A stretch of 34,630 bases of DNA from a virus. The translations under genes were made by a program, and so were the position numbers. Shown piece after piece: positions 16,846 to 23,454 of this stretch (its first letter is position 1; the number at the start of each line of letters is the position of its first letter). The notes below the pieces were generated by a model that saw only the letters and a list, made by a program, of their open reading frames with translations, was not told the origin of the DNA and searched no databases. The stretch covers positions 1-34,630 of the IMG/VR virus record IMGVR_UViG_3300025099_000076. One strand, given 5' to 3'.

Positions 16846-18600
16846 TTAACTAAAATCTTTTTCAAATGTTCCGTAAAAATATGTACCATCGCATACAAGT
16901 GTAAACATATCAATTTCGCCAGCTCCTGTACTTAGAACTGGAGCTACACCACCAGGCCATTTAAATTGAGCTGGATTAAATACAGGTATAAAAGGTCCAC
17001 CAGGTGCTGTTGGAGATTGTTCTAAAATTAAGGTATATACTCCGGCTTTAACACCAGCTTGTGTTCCATCAGGTCCTAACACAACTATTCCTGGTCCTGA
17101 CTCTAAAGTAAGTTTTACCACATTTCCCTCATCAAAAGATAGATCATAGTTAGGGGCTAGTATTCCTCCTTGATCATCGTAGTTAAAAGCTACTAATCCT
17201 TCAAACTGAGTATATTGAGCTGATATGTTAAGTTCTGCCTTTAGATCTAGTTTACTTTCTCCTCCCAGACCACCACCACTAGCTCCTACAAGTACCACAT
17301 CGTTTGTTGCTGGTGCTATATCAGTGCCTCCAAAACCTATTTCAAAAGCGCCAACAGCGATAGTGTTTGTAGTGTTCACTCCTATAATCATTGACCCAAT
17401 AGATCCAGCTGTAGTAGTAGTATTTCCACCAACTGCAATACAATGTGAAGCTTCTCCAGGTCCAGGACCAACTCCAACAATTGAAAAATCACCTAATGTG
17501 CAATTGTTGTTACCATATATAGTATTAAAATAACCAATAGAAGTATTATCATCTCCCAATATATCTACAAAATACCCCATATGAGTATTATAAGATCCTT
17601 CAATAGTAGTTCTATTTCCTACAGAAGTATTATTTGTTGCTGCAAAAGTCGCTGGTGTAGGAGTTCTAATTTCAGAATCATGACCAATTAAAACGTCTTC
17701 ACTGCTAGTATAATCACCACCAAGTGTTATACTAGAGTTTGATCCTATTATTATATTGTTTGGTGCAGCACTTACTGAATCACTACCAATTACTATTGTT
17801 CTTGCTGGAGGAATAGTTACTGGAGGAGCTGGCAATGGGGGAGTCTGTATATATGAAATACTAGCTGAATTATACCCAACTGTTATACTATAATCACCTT
17901 GTGAAGCTGCTTGCCATCCCATAGCGGTAATTCCATCTTCACTAAATAAATCAATTGATTGTGCTGTATTAGAACCTACTTCAAAACCAACTAAAGTATT
18001 TGCAGCACCATCGTAAAGAGTAAATCCAGAGTTGTGACCTAACGCAGTATTGCTATTACCACCATCTACATCTTCTAAAGATCTTCCACCTATGGCTGTA
18101 TTGAAATTACCTAAATCAGTGGGAAAACCACTTGGAGTCCAATCACCTTGATTAGATCCTAAAGCATTGTAACCTATTGCTACGTTCTCATCAGCAGATA
18201 GTATTCCAGGTAATGCACTACCGTTTAAACTTTGAGAATTTTCTCCAATGGCTATTTGCTGTCCTGTAGCAAGTGTTCCAACTTCTGTTATACCACCTAA
18301 AGCACCATTTCCTATCGCAATGGAAGCACCTAATTTTTGTCCTGAGGCTGGATTAAGACTAGCTAACGTTTCAAACCCTATCGCTACATTTCCATTACCA
18401 GCATTAATTATATTAGTTCCTAGTAATGTTTGAGGACCACCTAAAGCTATGCTACCTGTACTAGCTTCATATCTTGCAGGCATTTGCAAAGGTTGTATTT
18501 TATAGTTGACTCCACCTACATCAGTAGTAAAACCAACAACTCCTTCAAAGTTATTTATATCTGCTTCAGCTGTAAAATCTGAAAATTTTATATTTGGCAT
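16846..18600 (-). CDS. tail fibre/adhesin with YadA-like beta-roll repeats, 584 aa
   Basis: The N-terminus (MPNIKFSDFTAEADINNFEG) looks like a short virion-anchor sequence. Residues about 50-430 are built from some 15 or more short repeats with core N-x-A-I-G or variants: NVAIGFETLAS, SIAIGNGALG, NVAIGYNALGSN, NTALGHNSG, NTSVGNRTTI, NTSIGYFNTI, NCTLGDFSIV. This is the left-handed beta-roll repeat of trimeric autotransporter heads (YadA/Hia type), also used in phage fibres. The last 150 residues differ and may form a trimerising or receptor-binding tip. It is predicted to be a surface-exposed trimeric host-recognition fibre. Such repeats diverge fast, so the receptor cannot be inferred. Confidence 0.75.
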   Translation of the reverse strand: MPNIKFSDFTAEADINNFEGVVGFTTDVGGVNYKIQPLQMPARYEASTGSIALGGPQTLLGTNIINAGNGNVAIGFETLASLNPASGQKLGASIAIGNGALGGITEVGTLATGQQIAIGENSQSLNGSALPGILSADENVAIGYNALGSNQGDWTPSGFPTDLGNFNTAIGGRSLEDVDGGNSNTALGHNSGFTLYDGAANTLVGFEVGSNTAQSIDLFSEDGITAMGWQAASQGDYSITVGYNSASISYIQTPPLPAPPVTIPPARTIVIGSDSVSAAPNNIIIGSNSSITLGGDYTSSEDVLIGHDSEIRTPTPATFAATNNTSVGNRTTIEGSYNTHMGYFVDILGDDNTSIGYFNTIYGNNNCTLGDFSIVGVGPGPGEASHCIAVGGNTTTTAGSIGSMIIGVNTTNTIAVGAFEIGFGGTDIAPATNDVVLVGASGGGLGGESKLDLKAELNISAQYTQFEGLVAFNYDDQGGILAPNYDLSFDEGNVVKLTLESGPGIVVLGPDGTQAGVKAGVYTLILEQSPTAPGGPFIPVFNPAQFKWPGGVAPVLSTGAGEIDMFTLVCDGTYFYGTFEKDFS

Positions 18601-18616
18601 CGTTTTATTTTTATTT

Positions 18617-18790
18617 TTATTCTTGTTCTAACACAACTCCGTTTTGGTCTTCTATAAACACTACAGCAGGACCTGTATATGGAGAGTTCTCTGCTATAAT
18701 ACCATCAGTAAATGGAGGAGGAGGAGGAATAACTGTTGTTTTCTTTATTCTTCTATTTATAGGAATTGAATTACCAGTACTAATCCACAT
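18617..18790 (-). CDS. short Pro-rich protein, 57 aa
   Basis: An intact frame from ATG 18790 encodes MWISTGNSIPINRRIKKT followed by a poly-Pro run (VIPPPPPFTDG) and an acidic end (EDQNGVVLEQE). It fills the gap between the spike-base-like gene (3 bases away) and the fibre gene (16 bases away) on the same strand, in the same tight spacing as the rest of the operon. There is no signal peptide. A small virion linker or fibre-associated peptide is plausible; the function is unknown. Confidence 0.6.
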   Translation of the reverse strand: MWISTGNSIPINRRIKKTTVIPPPPPFTDGIIAENSPYTGPAVVFIEDQNGVVLEQE

Positions 18791-18793
18791 AAC

Positions 18794-19138
18794 TTAAAAT
18801 AATGCTACTATTTCACCTTCTAAATCTACTGCACTAGGAGATCCTACAGCTACAGCACTTACAACTTGTGTTACAAGAACTGGACACCAAGATCCACCAG
18901 GTATACCAGCGAAAGTTATTTCTTCTCCGCTTTCCATTATTACTGTTAAAGTCACTAAATCCAAACCAATGTATAAAGCAGCTCCTCTAGCTGGATGTAA
19001 AGTGTTTGGTATATCAACCCCAAAACCTAATCCACCTGGACCAGCAATATCTAAAGCGTCATGTGCTAAAACCCTTGGGTTAGCGGCAAACGTTCCTTCT
19101 ACCGTTCTTCGTGGTGAATATATATTATCATTTACCAT
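18794..19138 (-). CDS. spike-base-like structural protein, 114 aa
   Basis: The C-terminal 65 residues read ARGAALYIGLDLVTLTVIME, then SGEEITFAGIPGGSWCPVLV and end VDLEGEIVALF. This matches the small beta-sandwich pattern I recall as spike base protein of the RCAP_rcc01079 family in gene transfer agents and phages (R.LYVG...V.V....G..V.F.N.P.G...PV.V......T....ALF). It probably forms part of a virion spike or fibre base. It sits next to the beta-roll fibre and a Pro-rich peptide, consistent with a host-attachment cluster. No membrane or signal segment is present. Confidence 0.6.
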   Translation of the reverse strand: MVNDNIYSPRRTVEGTFAANPRVLAHDALDIAGPGGLGFGVDIPNTLHPARGAALYIGLDLVTLTVIMESGEEITFAGIPGGSWCPVLVTQVVSAVAVGSPSAVDLEGEIVALF

Positions 19139-19149
19139 TTTAAATTATT

Positions 19150-19596
19150 TTATGTAATTGTTTTTCCTATTTTTTTTATAATCATTAATACACCGATCAA
19201 TATTAATCCAATGTATAAAAATTCTCTATATTTCTCCCACCAAGATAATTCTCGAAAAACTGCTTTTTCTATTGGAACTAATTTTTCCATATACACAGTA
19301 TCTCCTTTGCATTCTACATAGTGATGAATTTCTTTTGTTAAAGTATCGTGAAAATACTTTAGTATAACTCGCTCGTTGTTTATTACCGTAGTAGTATCAT
19401 GAAACTCTAGTACCGTAGTAGTATCATGAACATATTTTTCTACCATAATAGTGTCTCTAACTATTAGAGTGTCTTGCTCTGTTAAGTTAGGGTATCTAGT
19501 TAAAAGTCTGTTTAGTCTCTTTTGAGGAGAACAACCTACAATTAGACAAATTAATATTATTTTGACAAAAACTTGCCTAATACTTTTTCTAACCAT
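19150..19596 (-). CDS. candidate unimolecular spanin (lipoprotein with C-terminal TM), 148 aa
   Basis: The N-terminus is a lipoprotein signal with basic n-region, hydrophobic stretch and lipobox LIVGC, making Cys22 the acylated residue. A hydrophobic helix of about 16 residues (FLYIGLILIGVLMIIK) lies near the C-terminus, around residues 126-141. Outer-membrane lipid anchor at one end and inner-membrane helix at the other is the architecture of a u-spanin, which fuses the two membranes at the last step of lysis. The middle is rich in Asp-Thr pairs (LIVRDTIMVEKYVHDTTTVL), a pattern I recall from Bacteroidetes phages. It overlaps the two-TM holin candidate by 40 bases. Confidence 0.7.
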   Translation of the reverse strand: MVRKSIRQVFVKIILICLIVGCSPQKRLNRLLTRYPNLTEQDTLIVRDTIMVEKYVHDTTTVLEFHDTTTVINNERVILKYFHDTLTKEIHHYVECKGDTVYMEKLVPIEKAVFRELSWWEKYREFLYIGLILIGVLMIIKKIGKTIT

Positions 19597-19760
19597 GCTT
19601 TTGTTTGAGTTCCTTTAAACAAAAATAATGCTAATGAAACTGCTAGAATTGTTAAAAACGAAGTTAACCCTTCATCTTGCCAAAAATACATATATACATT
19701 TATACCTAATATTATTAATCCAATTATATTAGCTATAATATTCTTTGTAGAATCTTTCAT
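19557..19760 (-). CDS. two-TM holin candidate, 67 aa
   Basis: The protein has two hydrophobic helices, about residues 8-27 (IIANIIGLIILGINVYMYFW) and 32-50 (LTSFLTILAVSLALFLFKG), a short charged turn (QDEG) between them, and a basic C-terminus. This is the plan of a small class II holin, which would open the inner membrane for the endolysin. It overlaps the spanin candidate by 40 bases and the 68-aa gene by 4 bases, and an amidase lies about 1.7 kb upstream, so the lysis genes are spread among small genes rather than contiguous. A different small membrane protein cannot be excluded. Confidence 0.6.
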   Translation of the reverse strand: MKDSTKNIIANIIGLIILGINVYMYFWQDEGLTSFLTILAVSLALFLFKGTQTKAWLEKVLGKFLSK

Positions 19761-19963
19761 TTCATTGGTATCTCTTTAACCCATTTTGCTCCCGGAAAAA
19801 TATAATCATGACCTGGGAACATAACCTTTCTATGTCCCCTGTCATCAATACCTAATACCTTAAAGTCAACATCTTTCATGCAAATCTTGCTTCCAGAAAT
19901 AACATTAAAAGGTTTGTTTACGTCAGGACTATTTCTTTTATATCCTTCTTTAGAGAATTTCAT
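19757..19963 (-). CDS. small conserved phage protein, 68 aa
   Basis: I start it at ATG 19963 (MKFSKEGYKRNSPDVNKPFN), one base from the stop of the upstream gene. The frame is open to 20092, but that would overlap the upstream 128-aa gene by 128 bases. Further features are VISGSKICMKDVDFKVLGID and HDYIFPGAKWVKEIPM. I recall a family with KEGYKRNSPDVN.P.N.I.S..I.M..VDF.V.G and a terminal FPG...V.E.P in marine Bacteroidetes phages, of unknown function. It is probably a minor virion or assembly protein. Confidence 0.65.
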   Translation of the reverse strand: MKFSKEGYKRNSPDVNKPFNVISGSKICMKDVDFKVLGIDDRGHRKVMFPGHDYIFPGAKWVKEIPMK

Positions 19964-19964
19964 T

Positions 19965-20351
19965 TTACTTGGAAGCTTGAAACTCTTGGTATTTTTTAGC
20001 TGCGTTGAAATCTGATTCTTGTGCACTAGAAAAATTACCTTGCTTTTCTGCTTTAAACATCTTTTTGCCAGTTCCTTTAGATTCATATCCATGAACAGTA
20101 ATTCCTTTTTGATTTTTAAAACTTCCTATGCTTTTAAAGTCAGAGTCATGTCCAGTACCTTTTTGCTTAACGGCACCATCAAAGTTTCCACTCTTCATTT
20201 CGTCCATTGCAGTTCCTCTGTATCTTAACCAGTCACTTTCTTGTGTTGGTGCTGAATGAGGAAACATATCCCCCATTTTTCTGTGCACAGGTAATTTACC
20301 CATAGCTCCTCTATCTTGGTATAATCCTGCACCTTTCATTTTTTTTGCCAT
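19965..20351 (-). CDS. hydrophilic protein of unknown function, 128 aa
   Basis: It is a Lys/Gly/His-rich protein beginning MAKKMKGAGLYQDRGAMGKL, with SDWLRYRGTAMDEMKSGNFD and repeated KGTGHDSDF / SKGTGKKMF segments. It has no membrane segment or recognised domain. It is one of several short, basic, disordered-looking proteins in this part of the operon and may be a virion internal or DNA-associated protein. The stop lies one base before the start of the 68-aa gene. Confidence 0.6.
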   Translation of the reverse strand: MAKKMKGAGLYQDRGAMGKLPVHRKMGDMFPHSAPTQESDWLRYRGTAMDEMKSGNFDGAVKQKGTGHDSDFKSIGSFKNQKGITVHGYESKGTGKKMFKAEKQGNFSSAQESDFNAAKKYQEFQASK

Positions 20352-20356
20352 AATTT

Positions 20357-20683
20357 TTATGTTATCGGTTTTTCTTTTTTATATGCCTCGGACTCCCAAG
20401 GTAACTTTTTATTTCCTTCATCTAGTGAAGATCTTAAATATTTTTTTCCTTTCCAGTAAATGTATTTATCATCATAAGCAAGATCACCACGTTTCATTTG
20501 ATCTACGTGAACCATCTCATGACTTAATGTATTAGCTACTTGAGCTGGATCACAAAGGTTTTTATTCAAAACAACATTCCCACTTTGAGTAGTAACTCCA
20601 TTAATTCCTTCTCCGCCATCGTCACCTAGTCTATATACAGATGTCCAATCAACGGGATAAGGGGATTTAAGTTTAAAACTCAT
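20357..20683 (-). CDS. zinc-metallopeptidase-like protein, 108 aa
   Basis: A HEMVH motif at residues 55-59 (NTLSHEMVHVDQMKRG) fits the zinc-binding HExxH of gluzincin-type metallopeptidases, and WESEAY (Glu97 or Glu99) downstream could supply the third ligand. Around it are KYIYWKGKKYLRSS and a short beta-rich N-terminal half, and no signal peptide is present. I recall similar short proteins in marine phages. A structural or prohead-processing peptidase or a virion-borne peptidase is possible; at 108 aa it is a minimal fold. It overlaps the next gene's stop by 4 bases (ATGA). Confidence 0.6.
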   Translation of the reverse strand: MSFKLKSPYPVDWTSVYRLGDDGGEGINGVTTQSGNVVLNKNLCDPAQVANTLSHEMVHVDQMKRGDLAYDDKYIYWKGKKYLRSSLDEGNKKLPWESEAYKKEKPIT

Positions 20684-20850
20684 TTTTTTCCTATTAAGTT
20701 ATCTACTACTCTATTACTAAATTTATTTAATTGTTCTTGTCGTTTTTTACATCCACAATCTTTTCCAGTTTTTCTCATCATAGCTTCTGTCATTTGATGA
20801 ATTCCACTAGCTTTCATTACGTGATGTACTTTGTCTCCCAAGTTTCTCAT
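20680..20850 (-). CDS. short Cys-containing basic protein, 56 aa
   Basis: An intact frame from ATG 20850 begins MRNLGDKVHHVMKASGIHQM and continues with TGKDCGCKKRQEQLNKFSNR. The GKDCGCKKRQ..LN box recurs in small proteins of many Bacteroidetes phages in my memory, probably binding a metal or partner through the C-x-C pair. It overlaps the metallopeptidase-like gene by 4 bases (ATGA) on the same strand, which supports translation. A VHHVMKA motif is shared with the 186-aa protein at 22191-22751. The function is unknown. Confidence 0.6.
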   Translation of the reverse strand: MRNLGDKVHHVMKASGIHQMTEAMMRKTGKDCGCKKRQEQLNKFSNRVVDNLIGKK

Positions 20851-20856
20851 TTTGTT

Positions 20857-21009
20857 TTATTTGAATGCGTCTAAAAATTTACATGCCGCTAATCCAAATC
20901 CCATACCCGCATATAGTGGGTGTGCTTCAACAAATAACACTAAACCTATTGTACCTGCCATAGCAGCATGAAATAATGGTGATTTAACTGCTTCTTTAAT
21001 TTTATCCAT
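20857..21009 (-). CDS. small membrane protein, 50 aa
   Basis: The frame from ATG 21009 encodes MDKIKEAVKSPLFHAAMAGT, then a hydrophobic stretch (IGLVLFVEAHPLYAGMGFGL) and ends ACKFLDAFK. It has one to two short transmembrane segments. It fits exactly between its neighbours (2-6 bases), so it is likely real. It may assist the holin or be an antiholin, but nothing specific identifies it. Confidence 0.55.
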   Translation of the reverse strand: MDKIKEAVKSPLFHAAMAGTIGLVLFVEAHPLYAGMGFGLAACKFLDAFK

Positions 21010-21011
21010 AA

Positions 21012-21206
21012 TTAACTGTTTGCGTGGTAAGCTCCTAAAATGCTTTCACAATGTTCTTTGCTTTTACATTTCTTCCAAATACCACCTTTTTTATTATTAA
21101 GAATTACCCATTCTCCTCCTCTTTTAACTACACATCCTTTACCACCTTCACCTTTTGAGCAACCTTTTCCCTCTTGTTTAAAAGGGTTATCTCTCATATA
21201 AGCCAT
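21012..21206 (-). CDS. small Gly/Cys-rich protein, 64 aa
   Basis: It reads MAYMRDNPFKQEGKGCSKGE, then GKGCVVKRGGEWVILNNKKG and ends CKSKEHCESILGAYHANS. Four Cys in two pairs and a compact beta-hairpin-like centre suggest a small metal- or partner-binding domain. I recall NPFKQ..KGC.VK...W.ILNNKKGG proteins from phage late regions, without known function. It lies 2 bases from the next gene. Confidence 0.6.
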   Translation of the reverse strand: MAYMRDNPFKQEGKGCSKGEGGKGCVVKRGGEWVILNNKKGGIWKKCKSKEHCESILGAYHANS

Positions 21207-21213
21207 AATATAT

Positions 21214-21429
21214 TTATTTCATGTGTTTTAAAATAGGATGTCTTCTGAACCTACTCATGTGATCATCATGTGCGTCTTTTTTGAGAGCGTGCGCATGATC
21301 AAAATCATTTTTAGCAGCAGCCATCTTCCCGTGAGCAGCTTCATATCTACCATCTATTCTCAATTTTCTTTCATGAGAATAATCGTCTTTTGCTGCTTCT
21401 TTATCCTCGTATTTATTCATTTTACCCAT
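21214..21429 (-). CDS. charged His/Asp-rich protein, 71 aa
   Basis: The start is placed at ATG 21429 (MGKMNKYEDKEAAKDDYSHE); the frame is open to 21495, but the upstream part would lie inside the amidase gene. It has an alpha-helical, Ala/Lys/Asp/His-rich composition (NDFDHAHALKKDAHDDHMSR) with no membrane segment. The function is unknown. It follows the amidase by 10 bases and may belong to the same lysis or virion subset. Confidence 0.55.
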   Translation of the reverse strand: MGKMNKYEDKEAAKDDYSHERKLRIDGRYEAAHGKMAAAKNDFDHAHALKKDAHDDHMSRFRRHPILKHMK

Positions 21430-21439
21430 AAACTTGTTT

Positions 21440-21853
21440 TTATAAATCTTTGTATTCTTCTGTCGCATCGAATGATGGACATGCTTTATTAGCAAAATCC
21501 TTATGTGAGTGGATAACCGCTCCAGGATACATTGCTTTTAATGTACGAAGAACGCATAGTAATGCTTCTTCTTGTTCAAATGTTCTTGTGTCTGCCGGTG
21601 TTTTGCCATCTTTTTCTACGCCACCCGCGTAGCATATTCCTATTGAATTTCTATTGTACCCTTTACAATGAGCACCCATTTTAGCAATATCTCTACCTTT
21701 ATGGATTTTACCATAAATATCTATATAAAAATGATAACCTATATCACTCCATCCTCTACCTTCAACGTGCCATTTCCTTATGGTATCAACCGATACATCT
21801 TGGCCTTCTCTAGTAGCAGAACAATGTACAATAAGTTTATTTATCTGTCTCAT
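21440..21853 (-). CDS. N-acetylmuramoyl-L-alanine amidase, T7 lysozyme type (endolysin), 137 aa
   Basis: This is an Amidase_2 domain without signal peptide or cell-wall-binding module. Zinc ligands are His10 (KLIVHCSATREG), His117 and Cys125 (IHSHKDFANKACPSFD), with the 8-residue H-to-C spacing of T7 lysozyme (H122/C130). Lys123 corresponds to T7 K128 and Tyr40 (GWSDIGYHFYI) to Y46. It also has the GAHCKGYNRNSIGIC and GGVEKDGKTPADTRTF segments of the family. It cleaves the amide between N-acetylmuramic acid and L-Ala in the periplasm after holin opening. In T7 the homologue also inhibits its RNA polymerase; whether this one does is unknown. Confidence 0.92.
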   Translation of the reverse strand: MRQINKLIVHCSATREGQDVSVDTIRKWHVEGRGWSDIGYHFYIDIYGKIHKGRDIAKMGAHCKGYNRNSIGICYAGGVEKDGKTPADTRTFEQEEALLCVLRTLKAMYPGAVIHSHKDFANKACPSFDATEEYKDL

Positions 21854-22007
21854 CTTGTCCTTTTCTTAATAGATACCACTTATGCATGGTGTATCCTAAT
21901 GTTGCACCTAACACTATTATTTTTAATGTAGGTTCTAACCAGTCACAGCAGCTTACTGTCAACGCGCTTATGTTTAAACAGTAAAGTTTTAGATCAGGCA
22001 AACTCAT
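21837..22007 (-). CDS. small one-TM protein, 56 aa
   Basis: The frame from ATG 22007 encodes MSLPDLKLYCLNISALTVSC, then a membrane-like segment TLKIIVLGATLGYTMHKWYL and a charged C-terminus. A hydrophobic N-terminal half and a TLGYT.HKWYL box resemble small holin-like proteins I recall from marine phages. It overlaps the amidase start by 17 bases and shares its start with the upstream gene's stop (TAATG), so it is tied to the endolysin in expression; an accessory holin or antiholin is plausible. Confidence 0.6.
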   Translation of the reverse strand: MSLPDLKLYCLNISALTVSCCDWLEPTLKIIVLGATLGYTMHKWYLLRKGQDETDK

Positions 22008-22180
22008 TACCTGTTAGCTCTTAACACAGCATTACCCTTGTAAGTCTGTGGCTTGATTCTAAATGCTGGTTTTACAACTGTAGATTTAGTTGCACCCATT
22101 GTTTTTGTAGAATTGTCTACACCCGGCATAGCTCTTTTAACTCCTGCTGGTCTTTGATTGTTATTGTATCCTGTTGGCAT
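22007..22180 (-). CDS. short basic protein, 57 aa
   Basis: The frame from ATG 22180 encodes MPTGYNNNQRPAGVKRAMPG, then VDNSTKTMGATKSTVVKPAF and ends RANR. It is rich in Asn, Lys, Arg and Pro, without a hydrophobic core, probably disordered or a peptide bound to the virion. It shares one base with the following gene and is 10 bases from the 186-aa gene. The function is unknown. Confidence 0.55.
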   Translation of the reverse strand: MPTGYNNNQRPAGVKRAMPGVDNSTKTMGATKSTVVKPAFRIKPQTYKGNAVLRANR

Positions 22181-22190
22181 AATATTATTT

Positions 22191-22751
22191 TTATTTGTAT
22201 GGATTTATTCCATGTGCTTTAAAAGTAGAATCCACTTTTGCTCTATGAGCATCATCATCAATTCCATATCTATTTGATGTTATATTAGCTGCTTTCATAA
22301 CATGGTGAACCCCATGCCCAGCATCAATTGCTTTTGATGTTGATTTTGGGAACGTAACCGTATTAGGATCTATACCTGATTTCTTGAAACGTACACTAGC
22401 AGAATCTGACTGTGGTTTCCAGTAAGGATTTCTACCGCCACCGTGCATAGTTACAGCTACACTATCTGCCCAATCAGGTTTTTGAGCTAAAGGATGAGTA
22501 TCCATTTGATTGTGATATTTTTGTTTATCAAAACGCACTCCTTGCGCTAAAGGGTAAGTACCCATTTGATTACCCATTCCATACCCTGTCATATCATTTT
22601 GAGCTTCCATACCAGCAACACCCATAGGGTTAGCTATTGGTGGTGGAGTTTGTGGGTAGTATGTACCTGTCTGTAAGTGAGCAGGTACATTAGGTACATT
22701 TCCTTGTGGAATTATACTTGTACCCATTTGTTTTAAACTTTTATCTTTCAT
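22191..22751 (-). CDS. disordered Gln/Pro/Gly-rich protein, 186 aa
   Basis: The N-terminal half is Pro/Gln/Gly/Tyr/Met-rich with an internal repeat NQMGTYPLAQ / NQMDTHPLAQ. The C-terminal part contains AGHGVHHVMKAANITSNRYG and KVDSTFKAHGINPYK, short helices and no membrane segments. No family is recognised. It shares a VHHVMKA motif with the 56-aa protein at 20680-20850. A minor virion or internal protein is a guess from composition and position. Confidence 0.6.
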   Translation of the reverse strand: MKDKSLKQMGTSIIPQGNVPNVPAHLQTGTYYPQTPPPIANPMGVAGMEAQNDMTGYGMGNQMGTYPLAQGVRFDKQKYHNQMDTHPLAQKPDWADSVAVTMHGGGRNPYWKPQSDSASVRFKKSGIDPNTVTFPKSTSKAIDAGHGVHHVMKAANITSNRYGIDDDAHRAKVDSTFKAHGINPYK

Positions 22752-23197
22752 TATCTTGTTTTATCTCTATTAGTATTTAATATAGCATTTGCTAATACTT
22801 TATCAGAATAACTTTTTCGATGAAAGATCTTATTGCTACGTTCTGTAGTAGGTATGTCTTCCTCACCTAATATTATTCTATATATTCTACTTATAAGTTG
22901 CTTGCATTTAAATGATACTTTATAAATATGGTATTTTTGAGTTGTTCTATTTCTCTTCCTCCATACTACAATCCATCCTTCTTTTAGTAATCTGTTCCAT
23001 CTTCTATTATCCCAACTGTAACTTAATATACCAGTTTTAAAATCTTGTTTAGTAAATAAGTCTATAGCATCTAAATAGATTAATAGCTCTAGGTCTGATT
23101 CTTTAAGATCACACGTTTTAGCTGCCCATTTACGTATAATACGATAATGTTTTAATAAATGCAACTCTTTAAGATCATGAGAGGTTAGTTTTCTCAT
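22751..23197 (-). CDS. possible winged-helix DNA-binding protein, 148 aa
   Basis: The layout is helical: RIIRKWAAKTCDLKESDLEL then LIYLDAIDLFTKQDFKTGIL, SWDNRRWNRLLKEGWIVVWR and KRNRTTQKYHIYKVSFKCKQ. The order helix, helix, RW..LL..G.I, beta hairpin of positively charged residues is that of a winged helix (MarR-like); I recall the same pattern in Bacteroidetes phages. It could be a late regulator or a packaging-associated protein. It overlaps groES by 4 bases and the 186-aa gene by 1 base, so it is translated with the chaperonin genes. Confidence 0.6.
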   Translation of the reverse strand: MRKLTSHDLKELHLLKHYRIIRKWAAKTCDLKESDLELLIYLDAIDLFTKQDFKTGILSYSWDNRRWNRLLKEGWIVVWRKRNRTTQKYHIYKVSFKCKQLISRIYRIILGEEDIPTTERSNKIFHRKSYSDKVLANAILNTNRDKTR

Positions 23198-23454
23198 AAA
23201 ACTATAATTACATCTGATTCTTTTATTACTGTATATGTATCGTCTTTTATTTCAATAATATCTCCTGCAAACTTATCGTAGTATATATGGTCTCCAGTTT
23301 CTACTCCATTGACTTCTGTTCCGATACTTTGTATCTCAGCTTCTCTGTATCTTACGTCTTCTCTATCTTTTTCACCAAGTAGTAAGCCGCTAGTTGTTTT
23401 CTTACGGGTTTCTTTCTTGGGAATTATTACTATATATTTACCTACTGCTTTCAT
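23194..23454 (-). CDS. groES: GroES-type co-chaperonin, 86 aa
   Basis: The protein shows the GroES plan: N-terminal strand (KYIVIIPKKETRKKTTSG), mobile loop with the hydrophobic tripeptide (SGLLLGEKDREDVRYREAEI) that binds the GroEL apical domain, then GTEVNGVETGDHIYYDKFAG and the last strand VIKESDVIIVL. At 86 aa it is slightly shorter than the E. coli protein (97 aa). It caps the GroEL ring during folding. It overlaps groEL by 4 bases, directly downstream, so the gene order is groEL then groES, opposite to most bacterial operons. Confidence 0.85.
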   Translation of the reverse strand: MKAVGKYIVIIPKKETRKKTTSGLLLGEKDREDVRYREAEIQSIGTEVNGVETGDHIYYDKFAGDIIEIKDDTYTVIKESDVIIVL

